Source: Enterococcus mundtii (GTDB taxonomy: Bacteria > Bacillota > Bacilli > Lactobacillales > Enterococcaceae). Taken from it: 49,367 nt of DNA. A program made the translations under genes and the position numbers. The stretch covers positions 1-49,367 of the forward strand of contig NZ_PUAP01000033.1 of assembly GCF_002947535.1 (NCBI RefSeq), given 5' to 3'. Below are positions 25,741-33,684 of this stretch, piece after piece (the stretch's first letter is position 1; every line of letters begins with the position of its first letter). Under the pieces are notes generated by a model. That model was given only the letters and a program-made list of their open reading frames with translations, did not search any database and was not told the origin of the DNA.

Positions 25741-25818
25741 GTATCAAACGATATTTTCTGTGTCATTTGATACCTTCGGGTTTATAATATCAAGTGACAC
25801 AATTATTGTCAAATGGTA
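25741..25818. promoter_or_regulatory. Promoter and operators of the polyol operon
   Basis: On the minus strand TTGACA (25807-25812) and TATTAT (25784-25789) have exactly 17 bases between them, a near-ideal sigma-A promoter for srlA. Related 12-base boxes overlap it: TGTCATTTGATA (25761-25772), TATCAAGTGACA (25788-25799, inverted) and TGTCAAATGGTA (25807-25818). A GTATCAAAC half-site lies at 25741-25749. These are good candidates for binding by the divergent SorC-type regulator. Confidence 0.65.
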
Positions 25819-25895
25819 TTTTCTTTTTTTTTTAATTAATTTAGTATAGAATTGATACATTAAGTAGAATCCAGCGGAACAAAAAGGAGAAAAAA

Positions 25896-26843
25896 ATGAA
25901 TAGGTCTGAAGAAAGAAATTTAATTAAAGTTGCTACCCTTTATTACAAAGAAGGTTTGACACAAGTAGAAATATCAAAAAAGATGGGCGTTTCTCGTTCC
26001 TTGATTTCAAAATGGTTAGTTGCTGCCAGAAATCAAGGATTTATTGAATTCTTCTTCAATAGCGAGGAAGTCTATTCCGTCAATCTAGAAAATGAATTGG
26101 AGAAAAAATTTGGGTTAAATTCAGCTACTGTTATTGATACGAATAATCTATCCACTTCTGAGATCGAAAAATTACTTGGACAGACAGCTGCCTTATCGAT
26201 CAAAAATAAAATTGAAACCGTGCATTCAATTGGTTTATCTTGGGGGAAATCAATCAAAGCATTAGTCACACAGTTTCCATTTGAATCCTATCAAAATAAA
26301 GTATTTATTCCCTTGATTGGTGGAATGGGCACAAATAATTTTGATGTCCACTCAAATCAGCTTTGTTATGAGTTTGCAAAAAAAACACGAAGCTCATCAA
26401 AATATTTATATGCACCTGCTTTGATCAATGATCCATCTGCAAAAAAAGTACTTGAAAACAATCAGAATATCAAAGAAGTATTAGAAGAAGCTAAGCATGT
26501 GGATATGGCGATCGTCAGTATCTCTTCTCCACAACACAGAAATACGATGCAAGACATGGGATACATTACGGACAAAGATATTGCTGAACTTTTAGAACTG
26601 GATATCGTTGGCGATATCAACTCTCGCTTCTTTGACAAACAAGGAAAGGAAGTCAATCACTTAGCAAATACGAATGTGATTGGTATCAGTATTGAAGACT
26701 TAAAGAAAATCCCTCAAGTCATTGCCATTGCTTATCAAAAAGAGAAATGGTCAGGTATCTACTATGCATGCATCAATCATTTGATTACTGATTTGATTAC
26801 AACTGATGTGATCGCCAAAGAAATTTTGAACGCAAATTTATAG
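25896..26843 (+). CDS. SorC/DeoR-type sugar-binding transcriptional regulator
   Basis: This 315-residue regulator has an N-terminal helix-turn-helix (about 18-45, LTQVEISKKMGVSRSLISKW) and a C-terminal SorC-type effector domain. That domain carries GLSWGKSIKAL and PLIGGMG, typical of members that sense sugar phosphates. It is divergent from the polyol PTS operon across a 196-base region with repeated 12-base boxes, so it very likely controls that operon. An AAAAAGGAG site precedes the ATG. Confidence 0.9.
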   Translation: MNRSEERNLIKVATLYYKEGLTQVEISKKMGVSRSLISKWLVAARNQGFIEFFFNSEEVYSVNLENELEKKFGLNSATVIDTNNLSTSEIEKLLGQTAALSIKNKIETVHSIGLSWGKSIKALVTQFPFESYQNKVFIPLIGGMGTNNFDVHSNQLCYEFAKKTRSSSKYLYAPALINDPSAKKVLENNQNIKEVLEEAKHVDMAIVSISSPQHRNTMQDMGYITDKDIAELLELDIVGDINSRFFDKQGKEVNHLANTNVIGISIEDLKKIPQVIAIAYQKEKWSGIYYACINHLITDLITTDVIAKEILNANL

Positions 26844-26924
26844 TATAATTTAGTTTTTTTGAGTAGATAAAAATAAAAAAAACTAGTTATTATCCAAAGT
26901 GCAAGGACTCTAACTAGGGTGATA

Positions 26925-26933
26925 TGCTATACT
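26925..26933 (+). promoter_or_regulatory. Extended -10 promoter of toxin 1
   Basis: TGCTATACT is an extended -10 element with no clear -35, about 95 bases upstream of the toxin start. The same sequence precedes toxin 2 at 27379-27387. Confidence 0.5.
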
Positions 26934-27028
26934 TTTTGGGACAGTAAAGTTGAATGACGGTGGCGACTTCGAAAAAGGTGGTGGTGCTTATGGAGATAAG
27001 TACTGAAATCGAGGAAAGGAGAAGCCTT

Positions 27029-27133
27029 TTGTCCGCATATGAAACAATGCAAACAATTATAGCTTTCGGTATGTTTACCGTTGCTTTAGTTGGTTTGGTT
27101 GTTACAATGCTGAAAAATGACAAAGAGAAGTAA
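27029..27133 (+). CDS. Holin-like type I toxin peptide 1
   Basis: This 34-residue peptide starts at TTG 27029: MSAYETMQTIIAFGMFTVAL, then a second half of the helix and KNDKEK. It has the form of the short Hol_Tox/TxpA-type toxins: SxYET-type start, one membrane helix, basic tail. The TTG start is chosen because AAGGAGAAG lies seven bases upstream and the protein then matches family size. An in-frame ATG at 26990 would give 47 residues with an atypical charged leader and no ribosome site of similar strength. A convergent antisense RNA is predicted. Confidence 0.75.
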   Translation: MSAYETMQTIIAFGMFTVALVGLVVTMLKNDKEK

Positions 27134-27244
27134 CCGTCACTTTAGCGAGCCGATGGTTTACTTCTCTTTGAGTTAACTATTACACTTGCCACTAGCTTTT
27201 AGCGGTGCTGTCAAAAGGGAACTGTTGACGCAGTTCCTTTTTTC
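27112..27244 (-). ncRNA. Predicted antisense RNA (antitoxin) to toxin 1
   Basis: On the minus strand TTGAAG (27275-27280) and TATAAT (27251-27256) are 18 bases apart and drive transcription toward the toxin gene. A hairpin formed by 27121-27135 and 27155-27170, followed by TTTTT, would end the RNA inside the toxin 3' end. This convergent overlap is the arrangement of TxpA/RatA-type modules. Start and end points are estimates. Confidence 0.55.
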
Positions 27245-27245
27245 G
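27213..27245 (+). terminator. Terminator of toxin 1 mRNA
   Basis: GGAACTG-TTGACG-CAGTTCC followed by six T. The same hairpin closes toxin 2. Confidence 0.8.
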
Positions 27246-27378
27246 TTTTTATTATAGCACAGCTTCGGCTTCTTCTTCAATTCTGATTTCTGATTAAGTG
27301 TATTTTAAGTGAACATACAAATTTTCCAAAAAAACATCCGTGTTTATCTAAAGTTCAAGGACTCTATCTAGGGCGATA

Positions 27379-27387
27379 TGCTATACT
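27379..27387 (+). promoter_or_regulatory. Extended -10 promoter of toxin 2
   Basis: TGCTATACT, identical to the element before toxin 1, about 96 bases upstream of the TTG start. Confidence 0.5.
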
Positions 27388-27482
27388 TTTTGGGACAGTA
27401 AAGTTGAATGACGGTGGCGACTTCAAAAAAGGTGGTGGTGCTTATGGAGATAAGTACTGAAATCGAAGAAAGGAGAAGCCTT

Positions 27483-27590
27483 TTGTCTGTTGAAACAGCG
27501 TTAGGGCTAATGATCAGTTTCGGTTCATTTACCGCTACTTTGATCTTTGGCATCCTAGCCTTGACCAACAAAAATGACAAAAAGAAATAG
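27483..27590 (+). CDS. Holin-like type I toxin peptide 2
   Basis: This 35-residue peptide starts at TTG 27483: MSVETALGLMISFGSFTATL, then the rest of one membrane helix and a KNDKKK tail. The ribosome site AAGGAGAAG and the TTG start are the same as in toxin 1, but the helix sequence has diverged strongly. That suggests distinct partners or targets. An in-frame ATG lies 39 bases upstream at 27444, as in toxin 1. It is predicted to insert in the membrane. Toxicity is inferred from the family. Confidence 0.75.
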   Translation: MSVETALGLMISFGSFTATLIFGILALTNKNDKKK

Positions 27591-27695
27591 CCGTCACTTT
27601 TTCCCGGAGACGACTATTTCCACATTAGCATAAAATTCTGTCACCGGGTTTAGCGGTGCTGTCAAAAGGGAACTGTTGACGCAGTTCCTTTTTTC
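27572..27695 (-). ncRNA. Predicted antisense RNA (antitoxin) to toxin 2
   Basis: The antisense promoter is TTGAAG (27726-27731), 18 bases, TATAAT (27702-27707) on the minus strand. The end hairpin uses GAAATAGCCGTC (27584-27595) and GACGACTATTTC (27609-27620), followed by five T. The two hairpins have different sequences, so each antisense RNA may be specific for its own toxin. Confidence 0.55.
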
Positions 27696-27696
27696 G
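27664..27696 (+). terminator. Terminator of toxin 2 mRNA
   Basis: GGAACTG-TTGACG-CAGTTCC followed by six T, the same as for toxin 1. Confidence 0.8.
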
Positions 27697-27806
27697 TTTT
27701 TATTATAGCACAACTTCGGCTTCTTCTTCAATTCTGATTGATACATAAGAAGGATTTATGGAGACAACTAATTGGCTGGATGAATAGATTCCGACTTAAA
27801 AAACGA

Positions 27807-27947
27807 TTACTCAAAATTTAAGACAACCTTTTTATCCAACCCTTGTGCTAGTTCAATCACTAACTCAATACTAGGATTCATTTCACCTGTCTCAACTCGT
27901 GAAATGGTTGATTTATCCTTTACACAATCAATTACGCTAATTAAAGA
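27807..27947 (-). pseudogene. Remnant of a HigA/XRE-type antitoxin regulator
   Basis: On the minus strand 46 codons stay open to a TAA at 27807. They encode the second half of an XRE helix-turn-helix (KSTISRVETGEMNPSIELV), then a LAQGLDKKV stretch of the sort that ends HigA-like antitoxins. The frame has no start codon and is closed by TAG just upstream, so the N-terminal half and any toxin partner are missing. It is probably a decayed toxin-antitoxin locus. Confidence 0.6.
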
Positions 27948-27986
27948 CTATTATTTTCACCTATATTGCTATACTTAAAGCAAAAC

Positions 27987-28012
27987 GCAAAAAAGCGCCT
28001 AAAAAGGCGCTC
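27987..28012 (-). terminator. Terminator of the potABCD operon
   Basis: AGCGCC (27994-27999) and GGCGCT (28006-28011) pair around TAAAAA. Minus-strand reading gives six T after the stem. It lies about 90 bases beyond the potD stop. Confidence 0.75.
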
Positions 28013-28103
28013 TTGGTAGAAATTTGGAAAACTGAGCTTTTAAAAGTACGTAAACAAAGGTTTTTGTTCCTTGAGTTTTTCCCAGTTTTATTGAGTTTTG
28101 CTA

Positions 28104-29177
28104 TCATTTCCGATACATCTTGAATTCCAAAAATAAATCATTATAGATTCCTAAATATTCCGAACCGAGATTTTCGTAAACTTCAAGATGCGAAATCGTT
28201 TCATCTGATGGATAAAATTGTTCATCTTCGGAGATTTCTTTTGGTAGCAATGCTTTGGCAGCTTTATTTGGTGTGGAGTAGCCGATGTATTCTGCGTTTT
28301 GTGCGGCATTCTCCGGATCGAGCATGAAGTTGATGAAATCATAGGCGCCTTCTTGGTTTTTAGCTGTTTTTGGCATGACGATGTTATCAAACCAAAGATT
28401 TGAGCCTTCTGTTGGGATCACATAATGTAAATGTTCATTTTCATACATCATATCTGCTGCTTCACCTGAGAAAGTTACAGCTGCTGATGCCTCTTCGTTG
28501 ATCATATACATTTTGATCTCATCTGCAACGATTGCTTTAACATTTGGCGTCATTTTATTCAATTTTTGAGCTGCTTCATTTAGTTCGGACATGTCTTTGC
28601 TATTCAAAGAATACCCTAAACTATTCAAAGATAAGCCCATCACTTCTCTAGCTCCATCGATCAACATCAAGCTGTCTTTTAATTCTGGTTTCCAAAGATC
28701 ATCCCAGTGCTTGATTTCTTCTTCATTGAACACTTTATCGTTATACACGATACCCAGTGTTCCCCAGAAATAAGGAATCGAATATTTATTATCAGGGTCG
28801 AAATCCAGATCTAAAAAGCGATCATCGATATTGTTCAAGCCTTTGATTTTACTGTGATCTAAAGGCATGACAAGTTTTTCTTCGATCATTTTTTGGATCA
28901 TGTATTCACTAGGGATGGCAATGTCGTAATTGGTTCCACCTTGTTGGATCTTGGTAAACATGGCTTCGTTCGAGTCAAATGTTTCGTAATTGACTTTATA
29001 ACCGGATTCTTGTTCAAACTTCGTGATTAGACTAGGATCGATGTAGTCACCCCAGTTATAAATGGTCACGATTTTCGCTCCACTCATTCCGCTCGCTTTT
29101 TCTAATTGTCGAACACTGACAAGCAATACACCAATGATCAAGATAATACCGATCAGCAAAGATTGTAATTTTTTCAT
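28104..29177 (-). CDS. potD: Spermidine/putrescine-binding protein PotD
   Basis: This 357-residue periplasmic-type binding protein of the polyamine transporter has the PotD hallmark YNWGDYIDPS just after the N-terminal helix. It also has FDSNEAMFTKI, YDIAIPSEYM and a C-terminal YEN-type end. The N-terminal hydrophobic segment (about 5-22) lacks the lipobox cysteine common in Gram-positive binding proteins, so it may stay anchored as an uncleaved helix. Its start overlaps the potC stop by four bases. It captures polyamines for PotABC. Confidence 0.92.
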   Translation of the reverse strand: MKKLQSLLIGIILIIGVLLVSVRQLEKASGMSGAKIVTIYNWGDYIDPSLITKFEQESGYKVNYETFDSNEAMFTKIQQGGTNYDIAIPSEYMIQKMIEEKLVMPLDHSKIKGLNNIDDRFLDLDFDPDNKYSIPYFWGTLGIVYNDKVFNEEEIKHWDDLWKPELKDSLMLIDGAREVMGLSLNSLGYSLNSKDMSELNEAAQKLNKMTPNVKAIVADEIKMYMINEEASAAVTFSGEAADMMYENEHLHYVIPTEGSNLWFDNIVMPKTAKNQEGAYDFINFMLDPENAAQNAEYIGYSTPNKAAKALLPKEISEDEQFYPSDETISHLEVYENLGSEYLGIYNDLFLEFKMYRK

Positions 29178-30004
29178 CGTAAACGAGCCACCTCCTCACG
29201 GTTGCGGCGATTTTTTTTCAATCGTTTTGGTCGGTTTTCTTTACTGATAAAGTAGTAACCGATCACTAACACCATCGAGAACAGGAAGACAAGTGCGCTC
29301 AATGCGTTGATCTCTAAGCTGATCCCTTGCCGCGCTCTTGAATAGATCTCAACGGATAAAGTAGTAAAGCCGTTCCCTGTCACAAAGAAAGTGACCGCAA
29401 AATCATCCAAAGAGTATGTGAACGCCATGAAATAACCGGCAATGATTCCTGGAGATAAAAACGGTAAAATGATATTTTTTACTACTTGGAAATTATTCGC
29501 CCCTAAATCTCTCGCAGCATCCACCATCGAATCGTTCATTTCTTGCAATTTTGGCAAGACCATCAAAACAACGATAGGGATACTAAAAGCGATATGGGAA
29601 AGTAAAACACTTTGAAAGCCTAATCCAAACCCTAACAGCGTAAAGAAAATCAAAAAACTTGCGCCGATGATCACATCGGGAGAAACAAGTAAAATATTGT
29701 TCATGCTCAATAGCGCTGTTCGTGCCTGACGTTTTTTCGTGTAATAGATCCCCATCGCGCCAAATGTCCCGATGATCGTTGCTATCAAAGCCGATAAGAA
29801 CGCCAACATAAATGTATTCAGTACGATGATGATCAGTCGTGTATCCTCAAATACCGCTTGATAGTTCTCCCAAGTAAAGCCGGTAAAGCTGTTCATCGTT
29901 CCGCCTTCATTGAAGGAGTAGAATATCAAATAAAAAATCGGTAAATACAATAATAGAAAAACAACTGTTAGATAGAGATACGACCATTTGAATTTTTTTC
30001 TCAT
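29174..30004 (-). CDS. potC: Spermidine/putrescine ABC transporter permease PotC
   Basis: This 276-residue permease has six membrane helices and the conserved ATPase-contact loop DAARDLGANNFQVVKNIILP. It pairs with PotB to form the polyamine channel. The gene overlaps both neighbours by ATGA, which indicates translational coupling. A cluster of basic residues ends the protein. Confidence 0.93.
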   Translation of the reverse strand: MRKKFKWSYLYLTVVFLLLYLPIFYLIFYSFNEGGTMNSFTGFTWENYQAVFEDTRLIIIVLNTFMLAFLSALIATIIGTFGAMGIYYTKKRQARTALLSMNNILLVSPDVIIGASFLIFFTLLGFGLGFQSVLLSHIAFSIPIVVLMVLPKLQEMNDSMVDAARDLGANNFQVVKNIILPFLSPGIIAGYFMAFTYSLDDFAVTFFVTGNGFTTLSVEIYSRARQGISLEINALSALVFLFSMVLVIGYYFISKENRPKRLKKNRRNREEVARLR

Positions 30005-30807
30005 GAGCGACCTCCTTTTTTCTTCTCACCAGTTAGTAACATCACAACGAACATAGCGATGATCAAAATCACGCCGATCGTTGAACCCATACCCCAATTT
30101 TGTGTCACTAAGAAATGCTGCTCGATTGCTGTACCTAGCGTGATCACTCGATTTCCACCAATCAAACGAGTCAACATGAAAAGGGATAGTGAGGGGATAA
30201 AGACTGCTTGTACCCCACTTTTCACACCATTTAACGACAAAGGAAAAATCACTCGGCGAAACGTTTCGAAGTTACTTGCTCCTAGATCTTTACTGGCACT
30301 CAATAATGAAGGATTCATTTCTTCCAATGCGTTAAAAATCGGCATGATCATGAAAGGAATCTCGATATACGTCGCCACGAACAAGAAGCTAAAATCAGTA
30401 AATAAAATCTGTTGCGGGCCAATGCCGACAAACTCGAAAAAGTGGTTGACACTTCCATGAATACTGAAGATCCCGATAAAGGCATACGCCTTCAACAACA
30501 AATTGACCCATGTCGGTAAAATGATCAACATCAACCATAATTGCTTATGCTTCAATTTCGTTAAAAAGTAAGCAGTCGGATAGCTGATCAACAAGGTGAA
30601 TAATGTAATCAGGAACGCATACCATACCGAATTGATCGTCATGGCGATATAAGTTCCTGAAGTAAAGTACGCAGCATAATTGCTTAATGTAAACTGACCA
30701 CTCATATCAAAAAAAGATTGATAGATGATCATCAAAACAGGCGCGATCACAAATAATCCAAGCCACAAGACATAAGGGATGGAATAAATCCTACGCATTG
30801 TTCTCAT
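30001..30807 (-). CDS. potB: Spermidine/putrescine ABC transporter permease PotB
   Basis: This 268-residue permease has six membrane helices and the coupling loop ASKDLGASNFETFRRVIFPL. The ATG at 30807 has AGGGGGAGA in front; a second ATG three codons on is less well placed. It starts 11 bases after potA and overlaps potC by four bases. Confidence 0.93.
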   Translation of the reverse strand: MRTMRRIYSIPYVLWLGLFVIAPVLMIIYQSFFDMSGQFTLSNYAAYFTSGTYIAMTINSVWYAFLITLFTLLISYPTAYFLTKLKHKQLWLMLIILPTWVNLLLKAYAFIGIFSIHGSVNHFFEFVGIGPQQILFTDFSFLFVATYIEIPFMIMPIFNALEEMNPSLLSASKDLGASNFETFRRVIFPLSLNGVKSGVQAVFIPSLSLFMLTRLIGGNRVITLGTAIEQHFLVTQNWGMGSTIGVILIIAMFVVMLLTGEKKKGGRS

Positions 30808-30818
30808 ATTCTCTCCCC

Positions 30819-31904
30819 CTATTCTTCGTAGCTTTCCAAACGTGCGTCGAAGTCTTCTTCTGACTCATTGAAACGCATGACATGGATGTCTTCTGGTTCA
30901 AAAGATAAGCCAACTTGACTACCTTCGCGCGCTTTTTTCGTTGAGTGGACCATCCATTCATTTTGTTGCTCATCATAGCAAATGATTTCATAGTGGACGC
31001 CACGGAATAGTTGAGTATCAACTGTCACGACTAATTTCCCTTTATCTGGTGTAGTGATGGTTAGATCTTCTGGACGAAGCACGACTTCAACTGGTTCGTT
31101 GACGCGCATCCCACCATCGACACACTCAAATTGTTTACCAACAAACTCAACTAAGTTATCTTCGATCATCACGCCATTGACGATGTTACTTTCACCAACA
31201 AAATCTGCCACGAAATGGTTGATCGGTTCATCATAAATATCTACAGGGGTGCCACTTTGGACGATTTTCCCTTTGTTCATCACAAAAATCTCATCACTCA
31301 TTGCTAACGCTTCTTCTTGATCATGCGTCACAAAAATAAAGGTGATTCCTAAACGTTGTTGTAGTTCGCGCAACTCATATTGCATATCTGTCCGTAACTT
31401 TAGATCCAAGGCTGATAACGGTTCATCCAACAACAAGACTTTCGGCTCATTGACGATGGCTCGCGCAATGGCTACCCGTTGGCGTTGTCCCCCTGACATC
31501 TCGCTGATCTCTCGCCTTTCATATCCAGGTAATTGCACCATACGTAATGCGTCTTTGACCTTTTTTTCGATTTCTGATTTAGGCATTTTTTTGATTTTCA
31601 ATCCAAATGCCACATTATCAAATACATTCATATGAGGAAATAAGGCGTAATCTTGGAAAACCGTGTTGACTTGGCGTTTATTCGCCGGCAGATCGTTTAG
31701 TCGCTTTCCTTCAAAATAGATATCTCCTTCCGTTGCTTCTGTAAATCCAGCAATGATTCGTAAAATCGTTGTTTTCCCACAACCAGAAGGCCCTAACAAT
31801 GTATAAAATTTCCCTTGCTCGATCTCAAAACTGACATTCTTTAAAATTGTTTCATCATCATAGCTTTTTACGACTTGATCGAATGATATGATTGGTTTTC
31901 CCAC
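30819..31904 (-). CDS. potA: Spermidine/putrescine ABC transporter ATP-binding protein PotA
   Basis: This 361-residue ATPase has Walker [10 protein letters not shown] (about 38-46), signature [15 protein letters not shown], Walker [12 protein letters not shown], the switch His in THDQEEAL, and a C-terminal TOBE domain (about 285-350). It powers polyamine uptake with PotBCD. It starts 17 bases after the XRE-cupin regulator gene, so both are in one operon. Confidence 0.95.
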   Translation of the reverse strand: MGKPIISFDQVVKSYDDETILKNVSFEIEQGKFYTLLGPSGCGKTTILRIIAGFTEATEGDIYFEGKRLNDLPANKRQVNTVFQDYALFPHMNVFDNVAFGLKIKKMPKSEIEKKVKDALRMVQLPGYERREISEMSGGQRQRVAIARAIVNEPKVLLLDEPLSALDLKLRTDMQYELRELQQRLGITFIFVTHDQEEALAMSDEIFVMNKGKIVQSGTPVDIYDEPINHFVADFVGESNIVNGVMIEDNLVEFVGKQFECVDGGMRVNEPVEVVLRPEDLTITTPDKGKLVVTVDTQLFRGVHYEIICYDEQQNEWMVHSTKKAREGSQVGLSFEPEDIHVMRFNESEEDFDARLESYEE

Positions 31905-31921
31905 TTTTTCTGCCCCCTATA

Positions 31922-32464
31922 TTACAAGTATGATTCGGTTGCGACGATCAATACCTTAGTTTGTTTATTTTGATGATTGCGTAATTGATGCTGTGTCGTT
32001 GCCTGATAGTACATCGATTGACCTTTTTTTGCTACATACTCTCGTTCACCCAAGCTTAGCGCAATCTCCCCTTCCAGAACAAAAATAAATGTCTCTGAAA
32101 GTGAAGGTTCAAAGGTTTTATATTCACCAGCTGTATCAAATGTCAATAAAACTGGTTCCATTTCTTTTTCGTTGGAATCTGTCACTAACCATTCCAGTTC
32201 GTACCCATTCTCTTCATCGTAATAAACGGTACGATCTTCTTTCGTATAAACGATTTGAAGGTTGGGTGTTTCTTGATGAAAAAATGCTTCTGGGGTAACT
32301 CCTAAGACTTCAAGAATAGAGAAAAATGTTTCCATCGATGGCGAACTTAGATCCCGCTCAAGCTGTGAGATATAGCCCTTTGATAAATCTGTCCGCTCCC
32401 CTAATTCTTCTTGTGTCAAATTTTTTTGGATACGCAGATTTCGTAACTTCTCACCAATTTCCAT
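31922..32464 (-). CDS. XRE-cupin transcriptional regulator of the pot operon
   Basis: This 180-residue protein has an N-terminal XRE helix-turn-helix (about 5-60, LTQEELGERTDLSKGYISQL) and a C-terminal cupin (about 105-178), as in PuuR-type regulators. Its place as first gene of the potABCD operon suggests it adjusts polyamine import, perhaps by binding polyamine in the cupin. A perfect palindrome at 32497-32517 is the likely operator. The ATG at 32464 follows a GGGGGACAGAGATAA stretch. Confidence 0.88.
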   Translation of the reverse strand: MEIGEKLRNLRIQKNLTQEELGERTDLSKGYISQLERDLSSPSMETFFSILEVLGVTPEAFFHQETPNLQIVYTKEDRTVYYDEENGYELEWLVTDSNEKEMEPVLLTFDTAGEYKTFEPSLSETFIFVLEGEIALSLGEREYVAKKGQSMYYQATTQHQLRNHQNKQTKVLIVATESYL

Positions 32465-32496
32465 TTATCTCTGTCCCCCTACGTAAAGTTTTCTAA

Positions 32497-32517
32497 TAGT
32501 AAACTCCAAGTTTACTA
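32497..32517. promoter_or_regulatory. Palindromic operator of the regulator-potABCD operon
   Basis: TAGTAAACT-CCA-AGTTTACTA is a perfect 9-bp palindrome 33 bases upstream of the regulator start. A candidate promoter, TTGTTT and TATACT 16 bases apart on the minus strand, lies just upstream of it, so binding would block transcription. Autoregulation by the XRE-cupin protein is inferred. Confidence 0.6.
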
Positions 32518-32694
32518 CCACCTGTATTAGTATACAAATTTCCGCTGAAAAAACAACCCTTTTGCTTGAATTTTCTTTGTACTTTTTCGGCTGTCTCAAA
32601 CTTTTTTTAGAAGAAATTAATCAGCAAACTACTAGAAAATGAAACGCTTTATGGTATGATTAAGGAAAATTTTGAAAGGAGTACCTTCTATCTA

Positions 32695-33684
32695 ATGAAC
32701 ACATTTAAACAGTTTCAAGTAAACAACGAGCCTACTTTTCATACAAGCATCGTTGACAAAGAATTTCCTGAGCTGACTAATAATGAAGTTTGGGTAAAAA
32801 TCGCATACTCAGATGTCAATTATAAAGATGCGTTAGCTTGTAGTGAACATGGACAAGTGATCCGTCACTATCCAATGACTCCCGGAATTGATTTTTCTGG
32901 TGTCGTCATGAAAAGCTTGGACAAACGATTTCAACCAGGAGATCAAGTTCTAGCAACTGGCTATGGGTTGGGTGTTAGCCAACCTGGTGGCTATAGCGAT
33001 TACCAAAAAGTATCTGGAGATTGGCTTGTCCCTCTTCCAGAAACGATGACCTTACGTCAAGCAATGGTTCTAGGCACCGCTGGTTTGACTGCTGCACTTT
33101 GCGTGAATGCTTTACTTACCCAAGGAATGAAAGCAGAGGATAAAGTGATTGTTACTGGTGCCTCTGGCGGAGTTGGTAGTGTGGCAATTGCCATGTTGCA
33201 TAAAATGGGCTTTCAGCAAATCACCGCATTTTCTCGTAAAGAAGAAGCAAAAACTTGGCTACAGAAACTAGGAGCGACTCAAGTTGTTCATCCAGAAGCC
33301 TTTCTACCAGAAAAAAATAAACCTTTAGATAAACAACAAGTCGATTATGTGATCGATACTGTTGGGGGCGAACAGCTCACACGATTATTGCCTTTGATTG
33401 CTTATGATGGCGCAGCTGCTCTCTGCGGCAATGCGGGGGGCATCAAATTGACAACGACTGTTTTACCTTTCATTTTACGTAATATCCAGTTGATCGGTAT
33501 CGATTCAGTCAATGTTCCTCATGAAAAACGCTTGAATATCTGGCAACAATTAGCAGACCTATCTGTAACTGATCATTTAGTCGTCAACGAGATCACCTTA
33601 GATCAATTGGAAGAAACAACCAAAAAAATCCTTGATGGGACACACCAAGGAAGAACACTTGTCACTGTGGGTGAAACAATATGA
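32695..33684 (+). CDS. YhdH/YhfP-type quinone oxidoreductase (MDR superfamily, zinc-free)
   Basis: This 329-residue protein is a medium-chain reductase with YSDVNYKDALA near the N-terminus, GTAGLTAALCV, and NADPH-binding GASGGVGSVAI, matching YhdH/acryloyl-CoA-reductase-like proteins. No zinc ligands are present. The ATG at 32695 is chosen; a GGAG lies rather far (about 14 bases) upstream, and no in-frame alternative lies between. Its TGA overlaps the coaB ATG, so it heads the coaB-coaC-panT operon. A role in CoA metabolism is not established. Confidence 0.85.
   Translation: MNTFKQFQVNNEPTFHTSIVDKEFPELTNNEVWVKIAYSDVNYKDALACSEHGQVIRHYPMTPGIDFSGVVMKSLDKRFQPGDQVLATGYGLGVSQPGGYSDYQKVSGDWLVPLPETMTLRQAMVLGTAGLTAALCVNALLTQGMKAEDKVIVTGASGGVGSVAIAMLHKMGFQQITAFSRKEEAKTWLQKLGATQVVHPEAFLPEKNKPLDKQQVDYVIDTVGGEQLTRLLPLIAYDGAAALCGNAGGIKLTTTVLPFILRNIQLIGIDSVNVPHEKRLNIWQQLADLSVTDHLVVNEITLDQLEETTKKILDGTHQGRTLVTVGETI

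Larger units (their letters stand above)
26891..27288 (+). repeat. Tandem toxin-antitoxin repeat, unit 1
   Basis: This roughly 400-base unit recurs at 27345-27739. The first 140 bases (promoter and ribosome site) and the last 80 bases (terminator and antisense promoter) are nearly identical, while the peptide-coding middle differs. This points to duplication followed by divergence of the coding part. Confidence 0.8.
27345..27739 (+). repeat. Tandem toxin-antitoxin repeat, unit 2
   Basis: Second copy of the unit at 26891-27288, starting 57 bases after the first ends. Promoter, ribosome site, terminator and antisense promoter are conserved; the coding part differs. Confidence 0.8.

Noticed and set aside
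26852-26884. A/T-only hairpin after the SorC regulator (TTTTTTT and AAAAAAA arms)
   Set aside because: Composed of A and T runs only, so pairing is expected by chance; not called as a terminator.
26914-27123. 69- and 70-codon open frames on the minus strand across both toxin units
   Set aside because: Both are shadows of the duplicated toxin genes; no ribosome sites. The minus-strand signal there is better read as an antisense RNA.
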